A DNA stretch of 36,291 bases from the NCBI GenBank assembly GCA_012799205.1, contig JAAZLT010000086.1, forward strand, positions 1 to 36,291, given 5' to 3'. This stretch comes from Clostridiales bacterium. GTDB taxonomy: Bacteria; Bacillota; Clostridia; Caldicoprobacterales; Xylanivirgaceae. Below, piece after piece: positions 26,236-34,472 of the stretch. A model generated the notes under the pieces. It saw nothing but the letters and a program-made list of their open reading frames with translations, was not told the DNA's origin and did no database searches. Made by a program: the position numbers and the translations under genes. Within the stretch, counting starts at the first letter, position 1, and each line of letters opens with the position of its first letter.

Positions 26236-27228
26236 ATGAAAAACATAGTACTTCTTATGAAAGATAGCCTTAGAAAGACCATATTCGATGCAAAAACCTT
26301 GAAAAGATTAGAGGATTTTGGTAATGTATACATAAATGACTGTGACCAAGATCCTGACAGCGATAGGGTGAAAAGGCTTATAAAAGATGCCCATATTATT
26401 ATAACCTCTTGGGGATGCCCAACGCTTGATAAATACATACTGGACTCTGCCCCTAATGTAGAGTTGGTAGCACATGCAGCTGGCACCGTAAAGGGCATAG
26501 TGAGCGATAGCCTATGGGATAGAGGCATAAGAGTTACAGGAAGTGCTAAAGCTATAGGCATAGGGGTTGCAGAGACTGCGCTTGGATTTACCATAGCATC
26601 TTTAAAGAATATGTGGAGGCTTTCTAAAAACACTAGAGAAGGCGAGTGGGCTCTAGGGAAAGAAGATGTAAGAGAGGTATATGATGTAAATATTGGTGTA
26701 ATAGGAGCAGGAAGAGCCGGTAGACATTATATAGAACTTATTAAAAATTTCGATGTAAATATACTCCTCTATGATCCAACAATTGACGATAATACTGCTA
26801 ATAAAATGGGAGTAAAGAAGGTAGAACTTGAGAAAATTTTCAAAGAATCTGATGTATTATCTATTCATGCCCCTTCCATACCTGAGACAGATCATATGGT
26901 AAATGCAAATACCCTGGCTATGATGAAAGATGATGCAATAATCATAAATACAGCTAGAGGAAGCATAATAGATGAGGATGCACTAATTATTGAACTTAAA
27001 AAGGGAAGACTTTTTACATGTATAGATGTGACAGATCCTGAACCGCCATCGAAGGATCATCCATTTAGAACACTACCCAATGTGATTTTGACGCCACATA
27101 TAGCTGGTGCTGTAAACAATGGGCTATATAGAATAGGTAACTATGTAGCTGAGGAGATAGCTCTATATGAGGCTGGAGAAGATATGGATGGCGAAATATT
27201 AAGAGAAGAGCTAGAGAGCCTAGCTTAG
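26236..27228 (+). CDS. D-isomer-specific 2-hydroxyacid dehydrogenase
   Basis: NAD(P)-dependent oxidoreductase, 330 residues, interconverting a 2-hydroxyacid and a 2-ketoacid. The nucleotide fold shows GAGRAG at 157-162 followed by Asp180, which favours NAD. The catalytic trio is Arg241 (NTARGSIID), Glu269 (DVTDPEPP) and His288 (TPHIAGAV). The N-terminal catalytic domain covers about 1-105 and the helix returning to it is at the C-terminus. It resembles phosphoglycerate dehydrogenase-like proteins without the regulatory ACT domain, so serine synthesis is unlikely. In this cluster it may reduce or oxidise a keto-sugar acid. GGGGG lies before the ATG. Confidence 0.92.
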   Translation: MKNIVLLMKDSLRKTIFDAKTLKRLEDFGNVYINDCDQDPDSDRVKRLIKDAHIIITSWGCPTLDKYILDSAPNVELVAHAAGTVKGIVSDSLWDRGIRVTGSAKAIGIGVAETALGFTIASLKNMWRLSKNTREGEWALGKEDVREVYDVNIGVIGAGRAGRHYIELIKNFDVNILLYDPTIDDNTANKMGVKKVELEKIFKESDVLSIHAPSIPETDHMVNANTLAMMKDDAIIINTARGSIIDEDALIIELKKGRLFTCIDVTDPEPPSKDHPFRTLPNVILTPHIAGAVNNGLYRIGNYVAEEIALYEAGEDMDGEILREELESLA

Positions 27229-27240
27229 GGGGAGAGATAT

Positions 27241-27867
27241 ATGCTGTTAAATAATAATGATATAGTGCTCTTTCAAGGAGATAGTATTACAGATGCAGGT
27301 CGTATATATGAAGATGGAAATGATCTAGGGAGAGGGTATCCACTTTTAATCGGGAGTATGTTTGCAGCTATGTATAAGGATATGGATGTTAGATTTAGAA
27401 ATAGGAGCATAAGCGGCAATAGGACAAGGGATCTAAGGGCTAGATGGGCAGATGATTGTATAGCCCTGAAGCCCACCGTTGTGTCCATATTGATCGGCAT
27501 AAATGATTGCTGGCGCAGATATGATCGAAATGACCCTACCCCCATAGAAGAGTTTGAGGACAACTATAGAAATATATTAGAAAGAACTAGGGATGAATTA
27601 GGGGCCAGGATAATATTATGTGAACCCTTCGTGCTGCCTACCCCACCGGATCGGAAGATGTGGAGGGAAGACCTAGATCCTAAGATACATGTGGTAAGAC
27701 AACTAGCAGATGAATTCGATGCACTACTGATACCACTGGATGGCATATTCGCTCAAGCCGCCACATATAGAAGGGCAGAGGTTTGGGCACCAGATGGCGT
27801 GCATCCAACCCCGGCGGGGCATGGACTCATCGCTAAAAGCTGGCTAGAGGCAGTTAAGGCGCTATGA
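27241..27867 (+). CDS. SGNH/GDSL-family hydrolase
   Basis: A 208-residue esterase-fold protein. All four blocks are visible: Ser15 in FQGDSITD, Gly59 in SISGN, Asn89 in IGINDCW and the Asp185-x-x-His188 pair in DGVHPTPAGH. There is no signal peptide, so it is cytosolic. Intracellular members of this group often deacetylate sugars or oligosaccharides. It lies 12 bases after the dehydrogenase and ends the cluster before a strong terminator. A carbohydrate acetylesterase role is inference from context. Confidence 0.92.
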   Translation: MLLNNNDIVLFQGDSITDAGRIYEDGNDLGRGYPLLIGSMFAAMYKDMDVRFRNRSISGNRTRDLRARWADDCIALKPTVVSILIGINDCWRRYDRNDPTPIEEFEDNYRNILERTRDELGARIILCEPFVLPTPPDRKMWREDLDPKIHVVRQLADEFDALLIPLDGIFAQAATYRRAEVWAPDGVHPTPAGHGLIAKSWLEAVKAL

Positions 27868-27870
27868 AAT

Positions 27871-27914
27871 AAAAGGATGGCCAAATGTGGTAAGACACTA
27901 GGCCATCCTTTTAA
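27871..27914. terminator. Bidirectional terminator between sugar cluster and helicase gene
   Basis: AAAAGGATGGCC at 27871-27882 pairs perfectly with GGCCATCCTTTT at 27901-27912 around an 18-base loop. It lies between convergent genes and has T runs on both strands. Confidence 0.88.
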
Positions 27915-27982
27915 ATCTTATTTTGTTTCTTGCCAGAAAAGAGAATTATATTTTACAAAAGCACAGATTATTTTACACTACC

Positions 27983-30900
27983 TTATAAAACGATCTTTTC
28001 TTCATCTTTAAGTTCCTTTAGTTTTGAGAATATATATTGCACCTTCATATTATCAGATTTAGTGAGCGTTTCAAAATCTCCTATTAGCACCAGCTTTGTT
28101 TTAGCCCTAGAAAGCGCCACATTCACCCTTCTAAAATCTCTCAAAAATCCAGTCTTAGTCGGGCCATCGTCTATCTCGTAGTTACTTCTGACCCAGTTTA
28201 TAATTACAATATCCTGTTCTCTACCCTGGAATGAATCTATGGTATATATATTCTTGTTTATAAATTGGCCCAATGCCTGATTATGCTCTGCAAAATATTC
28301 AGAGCTCTCCATAAAGAGTTCTTTTATCTTCTCTGCATGGGCTTTATAGGGAGTAATAATACAGATATCATTTAAATCCTTGCCATCAACCAAAAGATCC
28401 ATCACCTTCTTTATAGACAACATAGCTTCAGTGAGATTAAAATAGGTAGAGTTTACCTCTGTTTCTGCCCTTGTTTCAGGATCTGTGATCTCTGATGTAT
28501 CTATTATTTCAATGGCATCACTTGGAAAGAATTTCTCCCTTTCGCTTTTTGGTATCTTATAATATTTAGACTCTAGATTAGGAGTGAGCCCTCCATCATA
28601 TACAAGGTCCGATATTAAGGAGACCATTTGAGGGTTTTGCGTTCTATAGTTTATATCTAAAAACACGCTATTAAACCTGTATTTATCCGTTATCAATAGT
28701 TCAAAGAGACTTCTTTGTAGATCCTCTCTAGTTTGTATATCCATATATGGATCATATTCCATTAGTATCTCATTTTGTATAGGAAACGGAGGTATCTGCA
28801 GATGATCGCCTATCATCACACATCGATTCGCAAATTGTAGAGCGAACAATGTCTCGGGTATATTCATCTGGGATGCCTCATCTATTATTAGAATATCAAA
28901 TCTATCCATATCAAAATTCCTATCTAATAAAAAGCCCATGGGCGTTCCTAGCACAATTTTATTTTTACCCTCTAGAAGCGCCAAATATTCTGGGTTAGAT
29001 GTAGATATAGTGGGAGCATAGGAAAGGGTTGATTTAAATTCTATATTATTCCCAGTTCTTAGAACTCTTACCTTGCCCTTAGCCAACTTCTCTAGTACAT
29101 TATCTACGGCAATATTGGTCTTTGCCATTATAAGCACATCTTTGCCCCTATTATAGTATTGGAGAGCAATTTCCTCAATTAAAGTAGTCTTTCCAGTGCC
29201 TGGAGGCCCTTGGACTATGACAAGGGGGTTATCCGAGTTAAGAGACAGAGCAAGCTCTACACCTTGCCTTTGCGCGCTGTTTGTGACTATATCTTTGTTA
29301 TAAAATTTATCATCAGAAATAGTATCAAATTTTTCTACAGCTTTAGAGTTTTTTAGCCCAAGCACTATTGCTAGGAGCCCATCTAGTACATCATTTTCTA
29401 TTTCATATATTAAAGCATTGATATAGTCTAGTAGAATGCTATCATTAGAATCTCTAGCAAAGGCATCTATATTTGCAAGGCCCTCCTCTGTCAAATTACT
29501 AAAGGATTTGAGCTCTACTATATATCCATCATTCATTTTCTTTTCACGACATTCTAATACCTCAAACTCATATTTGCCATGGGCGTGTATAATATCCCCC
29601 GGGAAAAGTGCTACAGGGATCTGATATATAACCGAATCTTCTAGGGTTACCAAAAACATAGCATCTATATGATGAAAGGTCTTAATCTGTATCTCTAATA
29701 TCTTTGTATACATATTGAGCCAATCTACTATCTCTTTAGCATCGTTTAAATTCGCCTTATCAGGTTCTGCAAATTGTATCTTATTTTCTAGTTCAAAGTC
29801 TGGTTCTTTTATACCTACAAGCCTATAAAGATCAGACCTTCTTAACCTATAATCCCCATTTCTAGGTTTTCTCAAGCCCAGTACATCCCTTGGGACACTT
29901 TTTAAATGGTCATATAAAAAATCTAAATATTTCTTCTTAGTTAGTGGAGCAAGCACAGTTACAAGCCCCCTCTTATAGATATCTGCCTTTTTGGCATTGT
30001 TTATGGCGCTATATTTACGACATAAACTTTCTAAGGGGAATAATTTAAGATAGCTATTTATAAAAGATTTCATATTTGCTCTACTGTCAAAGTATTTTTT
30101 ATGTCTTTTATTATCTATTGTGCTAAGCCTACCTGTGCGCGGGTTAATGTCTAGTTTTGGGATATTTAATACATTAAATAAATACTCATTTATCTGGACA
30201 TCCTTTTTTGGCACCTTTGCTGCATAGTGATAGTATAATCCACATAGGGTTTTATTGTTTAAAAATGCCAGCTCTACAGAATCAAACTCTCTTGTGCCCA
30301 TAAGTCTTGGATGGACAAGACCCATCTCTGCAGCTGCCCTTATTACAATCTCTCTTTGTACATATCTAGGTACTCTTTCCCATCTAACCATAGTAGAGTT
30401 TGAGATAGCTGTAATCCACTCATTTATGCTTAGCTCTTCTACGCCTAGTTCATCGAATATATGTTTTAATACCGGCTCATCTCTACTCTCCATACTACTA
30501 CTAAAATAATAATATAATCCTGATAGAGTTTTGCCACCTAATAGTTCAAATCTAGTATTGGCAAGGTCATTATAGTTCATAAATCTAGGGTTTTGAAAGC
30601 CCAATTCATAGGCGGCCCTATATAATATATCTCTTTTTATATACTTTGGTATGGAGTCCCACTTGACTTTAGAATTCTCCCTGCTTATGATAAAGATCCA
30701 CTGATCTGTATTTAGGCGGGGTACACCCAAAGTTTCGCACATATACTCTATTACATCCTGTGTTGTCTCTTTGCCTAGAGTTTCGATACCTTGTAGGCTA
30801 CTAAAATGCGTATACAAAGAGGTAAGAGTTTTGCCGCCTAAGGCCCTAGTGGGCTCATTCAACTCCTCATATTTGAGCATACGAGGGTTGTCTTTGCCAT

Positions 30901-31891
30901 GTTCTCTCACCTTTAAAAACAAAAGTCCTCTTATATGCTCTTTAGATGCAAGATCCCAGTTGTAATTTTTGCTACGAGATAGCAGCGCTACCCATTCATT
31001 GAAGGAGAGAGGGGGGATGTCGTACATATTGCATATGTAGTCTATGCTAGATACGCCATCTTTCTCCGCTCCGAAAAACCTGGACACGAAGCTATAGAGA
31101 CTTATGCCCTTTAGACATTTTAGTTTAATCTTTAGATCATCTGTAGACATCATGCGAGGATTAGTATATCCAAGTTCTGATCCTGCCTCTAATAATAGTC
31201 TATGCATTATATCAGATGGTATTATGTCCCAGAAAACTGTAGTAGAATCACTGGTAATATATTCAATCCAACAATTATAATCTATCTCTATATTAAGTGA
31301 ATCGCACATATATTTTATGACACTGCCTCGGATTCCCGACGCCTGCCTCCTAAAATAGGTATAAAATCCCGTAAGAGTTCTTCCATTTAGGAAATCAAAT
31401 TTCCTAGAAAAGTCCTCATTTCTAAAAAATATGGGATGTGAATATCCAAGCTCCTTTGCTGCCATAAGAAAGATTTTTCTTTTAGCAGGGTCTGAGATAT
31501 TCTTCCATGAGAATATATTTTTATGACCTATATGGTATATCCATTCATCTGGGCTGACATCTGGGATGCCTAGATTATCACATACATTTTTTATAATATG
31601 CTCCCCAGGTTTTCTGGGGACATTATTTTTATAATATGAATAAAGGCCGTTTAATGGAGAATAGTTTATAAATTCAAATCTATGCTCTTCTAGATCTTTG
31701 GACGCAACAAAGCGAGGGCTTGAAAGATTGAGTTCATCTGCAACCTTATATAAAAGTTCTTGATGAATTTTTCTACCCACCCTTTCCCAAGTAAAGGCCT
31801 TGGGCCTTTTTTGCCTGTCCTGCCTAGAGAGAATCTCCACAACGTCCTCTAAGGATCTATATTGTATTTTATCTTTAGCTACTGCACACAC
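27983..31891 (-). CDS. Superfamily 1 (UPF1/DNA2-like) helicase with six N-terminal repeats
   Basis: A 1302-residue protein. Residues about 33-588 consist of six tandem units of 91-99 residues, each opening with an aromatic-Trp pair (Trp35, 129, 221, 312, 411, 504). Most units then show an ELG..(N/H)PR.M segment, a GKTL.GLY.YF segment and a C-terminal (D/N)EW(I/V) segment. Residues about 600-880 form a linker with a beta-rich part. The helicase follows: Walker A GPPGTGKT (895-902), IIDEASQ (1002-1008), NYRTQ (1081-1085), DSFQGREQDIVI (1219-1230) and NVALSRAK (1257-1264), all intact. There is no nuclease domain after the helicase. GTG start with AAAGGAG upstream. Candidate roles are nucleic-acid remodelling, RNA surveillance or phage defence; none is shown. 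Confidence 0.9.
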   Translation of the reverse strand: MCAVAKDKIQYRSLEDVVEILSRQDRQKRPKAFTWERVGRKIHQELLYKVADELNLSSPRFVASKDLEEHRFEFINYSPLNGLYSYYKNNVPRKPGEHIIKNVCDNLGIPDVSPDEWIYHIGHKNIFSWKNISDPAKRKIFLMAAKELGYSHPIFFRNEDFSRKFDFLNGRTLTGFYTYFRRQASGIRGSVIKYMCDSLNIEIDYNCWIEYITSDSTTVFWDIIPSDIMHRLLLEAGSELGYTNPRMMSTDDLKIKLKCLKGISLYSFVSRFFGAEKDGVSSIDYICNMYDIPPLSFNEWVALLSRSKNYNWDLASKEHIRGLLFLKVREHGKDNPRMLKYEELNEPTRALGGKTLTSLYTHFSSLQGIETLGKETTQDVIEYMCETLGVPRLNTDQWIFIISRENSKVKWDSIPKYIKRDILYRAAYELGFQNPRFMNYNDLANTRFELLGGKTLSGLYYYFSSSMESRDEPVLKHIFDELGVEELSINEWITAISNSTMVRWERVPRYVQREIVIRAAAEMGLVHPRLMGTREFDSVELAFLNNKTLCGLYYHYAAKVPKKDVQINEYLFNVLNIPKLDINPRTGRLSTIDNKRHKKYFDSRANMKSFINSYLKLFPLESLCRKYSAINNAKKADIYKRGLVTVLAPLTKKKYLDFLYDHLKSVPRDVLGLRKPRNGDYRLRRSDLYRLVGIKEPDFELENKIQFAEPDKANLNDAKEIVDWLNMYTKILEIQIKTFHHIDAMFLVTLEDSVIYQIPVALFPGDIIHAHGKYEFEVLECREKKMNDGYIVELKSFSNLTEEGLANIDAFARDSNDSILLDYINALIYEIENDVLDGLLAIVLGLKNSKAVEKFDTISDDKFYNKDIVTNSAQRQGVELALSLNSDNPLVIVQGPPGTGKTTLIEEIALQYYNRGKDVLIMAKTNIAVDNVLEKLAKGKVRVLRTGNNIEFKSTLSYAPTISTSNPEYLALLEGKNKIVLGTPMGFLLDRNFDMDRFDILIIDEASQMNIPETLFALQFANRCVMIGDHLQIPPFPIQNEILMEYDPYMDIQTREDLQRSLFELLITDKYRFNSVFLDINYRTQNPQMVSLISDLVYDGGLTPNLESKYYKIPKSEREKFFPSDAIEIIDTSEITDPETRAETEVNSTYFNLTEAMLSIKKVMDLLVDGKDLNDICIITPYKAHAEKIKELFMESSEYFAEHNQALGQFINKNIYTIDSFQGREQDIVIINWVRSNYEIDDGPTKTGFLRDFRRVNVALSRAKTKLVLIGDFETLTKSDNMKVQYIFSKLKELKDEEKIVL
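30128..31795 (-). repeat. Six tandem protein repeats of about 93 residues in the helicase N-terminus
   Basis: Repeat units begin near residues 33, 127, 219, 309, 408 and 501. Spacing between their first tryptophans is 94, 92, 91, 99 and 93 residues. Units 4-6 are closest to each other; unit 3 is most divergent, having ISLYSFVSRF where others have KTL.GLY.YF. Unit 6 lacks the closing Trp. I do not recognise a named family. Confidence 0.85.
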
Positions 31892-31947
31892 TGTAGAAAT
31901 CTCCTTTATAAAAAAATTAATTATGTCAATAAATCACCTATATTAAC

Positions 31948-31953
31948 ATTATA
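31948..31953 (-). promoter_or_regulatory. Possible -10 element of the helicase gene
   Basis: On the minus strand TATAAT lies about 57 bases before the GTG start. The sequence 17 bases upstream is a poor -35. A TTGACA closer to the gene, at about 31929-31924, lacks a well-spaced -10. Confidence 0.4.
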
Positions 31954-32064
31954 CTTTAAATACCACCTGAGGATAATGGCAAGAATAACAGATTTTTAGG
32001 TGGTCCTTTTTGTGGATATTGACAGTAAGTATCCGGCATCCGAGTTCTTTTATATAGTTGGATA

Positions 32065-32073
32065 TGATATAAT
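32065..32073 (+). promoter_or_regulatory. Extended -10 promoter of the amidohydrolase gene
   Basis: TGATATAAT gives a perfect extended -10, about 55 bases before the start codon. The -35 position (TTCTTT at 32045-32050) is weak. Confidence 0.6.
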
Positions 32074-32127
32074 GAACACATTGTATAGATAAATATATCA
32101 TATATAGAAAGGGGATCATAAAGGCTT

Positions 32128-33483
32128 ATGAACATTGAAGATATAGAGATTGTAAAGTGCATAGAAAAACATAGGGATTTGATATTAGATGCAGAAAGAC
32201 GCATATGGAAAAATCCGGAGACGGGATATAAAGAGTGGGAGACATCTTCATATCTTGAGAAAGAGTTTGAAAAGTTAGGATATACTTTGGTGCGGGCAGA
32301 AGATATACCAGGTTTTTATACCAAGATAGAAACAGGGCGCGAGGGGCCTTGTGTGCTCATTTTGGGAGAGTTAGATTCGCTTTTATGCCATGATCATCCC
32401 GAGGCAGACCCAAAGACCGGTGCTGTGCATGCGTGTGGACATAATGCACAATGTGCAGCTCTACTTGGCATTGCCGCAGCATTAAAAGAAGATGGTGCAC
32501 TAGATGGCCTTTCGGGATCTATTAAATTATGTGCTGTTCCGGCGGAGGAGCTCATAGAGACTGAATATAGGGAAACCCTTAGAAAAAAAGGCATTATCCG
32601 TTATTACGGGGGTAAGACAGAGTTTTTATCCAGAGGGTATTTTGACGATGTAGATTTGGCTATAATGGTTCACACAACAGTAGGCGAAAGAGGTTTTGTC
32701 ATCAAAGAAGGCGGTAATGGATGTATTGTCAAAAATATTGAATTTAGGGGGAAGGCTTCTCATGCTGGGGGTTCGCCCCATAGAGGGATTAACGCATTAT
32801 ATGCTACCAACGTGGCTATGACAGCGATAAATGCACTTAGAGAGACTTTTAAAGATCAGGATCATGTGAGAGTGCATCCTATAATTACATCAGGGGGAAC
32901 GGCCGTAAATGCTATACCCAGCTCTGTGACACTGCAAAGCTATGTTAGGGGTAAGAGTATAGAGGCTATAAAGGGTGAAAATGAAAAGATAAACAGGGCA
33001 TTAGCGGCAGCTGCGGCTTCTCTTGGGGCAAATGTAAAAATATCTGATAGACCGGGATATACACCGCTTATAAACGATGAAAACCTAAAGAAAGTGGCAG
33101 CCGAGGCCATGCATATGTTACTACCCTCTGATTTAGTAGAAATAACCGATGGATGGGGAACGGGTAGTACAGATATGGGGGATATATCCGCAGTTATCCC
33201 AGCAATACATCCCTATTCATGTGGTGCCAGTGGGACAGGTCATGGAAACGACTATTATATAGAACATCCTGAGAGCGCCTGTTTAGATTCTGCTAGGTTG
33301 CAGCTTATGATATTAAAGCTACTTCTTGAAAATGATGCAGCTAGAGGAAGAGAGATTGTAGAGAAGAGACAGATGCGCTATGAAACAATAGAAGATTTTT
33401 TAGAAGACTTAGATAGAGCAATCTTAGATAAAGAGGCAGTACTTTATAATGATGATGGAACAGTTACATTGGACTTTAATTAG
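32128..33483 (+). CDS. M20-family amidohydrolase
   Basis: Metal-dependent cytosolic hydrolase of 451 residues, related to aminoacylases and to aminobenzoyl-glutamate hydrolase subunit B. Metal and catalytic motifs include GELDSL at 80-85, HACGHNAQ at 101-108 and the Glu pair in VPAEELIE near 145. The dimerisation domain is inserted from about residue 195 (SHAGGSPHRGINAL). The C-terminal metal-binding segment contains GSTDMGDISAVIPAIHPY, and a late GTGHG follows. No signal peptide. It is followed by a sugar isomerase and preceded by the divergent helicase. The substrate, an N-acyl amino acid or peptide-like amide, cannot be deduced. Confidence 0.9.
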   Translation: MNIEDIEIVKCIEKHRDLILDAERRIWKNPETGYKEWETSSYLEKEFEKLGYTLVRAEDIPGFYTKIETGREGPCVLILGELDSLLCHDHPEADPKTGAVHACGHNAQCAALLGIAAALKEDGALDGLSGSIKLCAVPAEELIETEYRETLRKKGIIRYYGGKTEFLSRGYFDDVDLAIMVHTTVGERGFVIKEGGNGCIVKNIEFRGKASHAGGSPHRGINALYATNVAMTAINALRETFKDQDHVRVHPIITSGGTAVNAIPSSVTLQSYVRGKSIEAIKGENEKINRALAAAAASLGANVKISDRPGYTPLINDENLKKVAAEAMHMLLPSDLVEITDGWGTGSTDMGDISAVIPAIHPYSCGASGTGHGNDYYIEHPESACLDSARLQLMILKLLLENDAARGREIVEKRQMRYETIEDFLEDLDRAILDKEAVLYNDDGTVTLDFN

Positions 33484-33582
33484 CTTTATGAGATATACAA
33501 GCCAAACAAGTGGTAGTATATTATAATAGGTATGAAAATAAATATCTATATCAATTAATGATAGCTCAAGGAGGAATATATA

Positions 33583-34413
33583 ATGAAATTATCAATAGCA
33601 TTGCAACTTTATTCAGTAAGAGATTTTGTAGAAAAGGATTTAAGAGATACACTTAAGAAAGTGAAGGAAATAGGATATGATGGGGTGGAGTTTGCAGGCC
33701 TATATGGACATGAACCAGCAAAGATAAAAGTCATGTTGGATGAAATAGGCTTAATACCCGTATCTGCCCATGTACCTTTAGAAGATATGCTAAAAGCCCC
33801 CGATAAGGTCATTAGCGCATATGCTGACATTGGATGTGAATACATAGCAGTACCACATTTGTTGCAAGAGCGCCGACCGGGGACAGAAGGATTTGCCCAG
33901 ACCATAAAGGATATAAAAGAAATGGCAAAAATAGCTCAAAAGTACAATTTGCAGATGTTATATCATAACCATGATTTTGAATTTGTTAAAATAGACGGGG
34001 AGTATGGACTAGACATTCTCTATAGGTCCATACCAGAAGAGCTTCTTAAAACTGAAATTGACACCTGTTGGATAAATATAGCTGGCGAAGATCCTGCTGA
34101 ATATATAAGAAAATATACAGGCAGATCTCCCGTGGTTCATTTAAAGGACTTTTATATGAGTGATAATGAAAAGCCAGAACAGCTATATGAACTTATTGGC
34201 ACAGAGGGCAATGAAAAGTCAGAAAAAGGGAAGGGAGAATTTGAATTTAGACCTGTGGGGCATGGAATGCAAGATTTTACATCTATTCTAAAGGCCTCTA
34301 AAGAGGCAGGAGCCCAATGGCTAATAGTGGAACAAGATCAGCCCTCTTTGGATAAGACATCTATGGAATGCGCTTCAATGAGTCGAGAATACTTAAAAAA
34401 ACTTGGGTTATAA
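33583..34413 (+). CDS. Sugar phosphate isomerase/epimerase, TIM barrel
   Basis: A second AP-endonuclease family 2 barrel, 276 residues, distinct in sequence from the one at 24800. Likely metal ligands and active-site residues appear in YHNHDFEF, EIDTCW, VVHLKDFY and VEQDQPS, in the expected order. The opening SIALQLYSVRDFVEKDLRDT with a following VKEIGYDGVEFAG is typical of proteins found beside oxidoreductases in sugar or inositol use. AAGGAGG is ideally placed before ATG 33583. It stands 99 bases after the amidohydrolase with a TATAAT at 33522-33527 between them, so it may have its own promoter. Confidence 0.88.
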   Translation: MKLSIALQLYSVRDFVEKDLRDTLKKVKEIGYDGVEFAGLYGHEPAKIKVMLDEIGLIPVSAHVPLEDMLKAPDKVISAYADIGCEYIAVPHLLQERRPGTEGFAQTIKDIKEMAKIAQKYNLQMLYHNHDFEFVKIDGEYGLDILYRSIPEELLKTEIDTCWINIAGEDPAEYIRKYTGRSPVVHLKDFYMSDNEKPEQLYELIGTEGNEKSEKGKGEFEFRPVGHGMQDFTSILKASKEAGAQWLIVEQDQPSLDKTSMECASMSREYLKKLGL

Positions 34414-34472
34414 ATATTTAAACTCTTGGAACCATATGTAAATATAGATAATGGTAGTAGGGAGAATATAAT

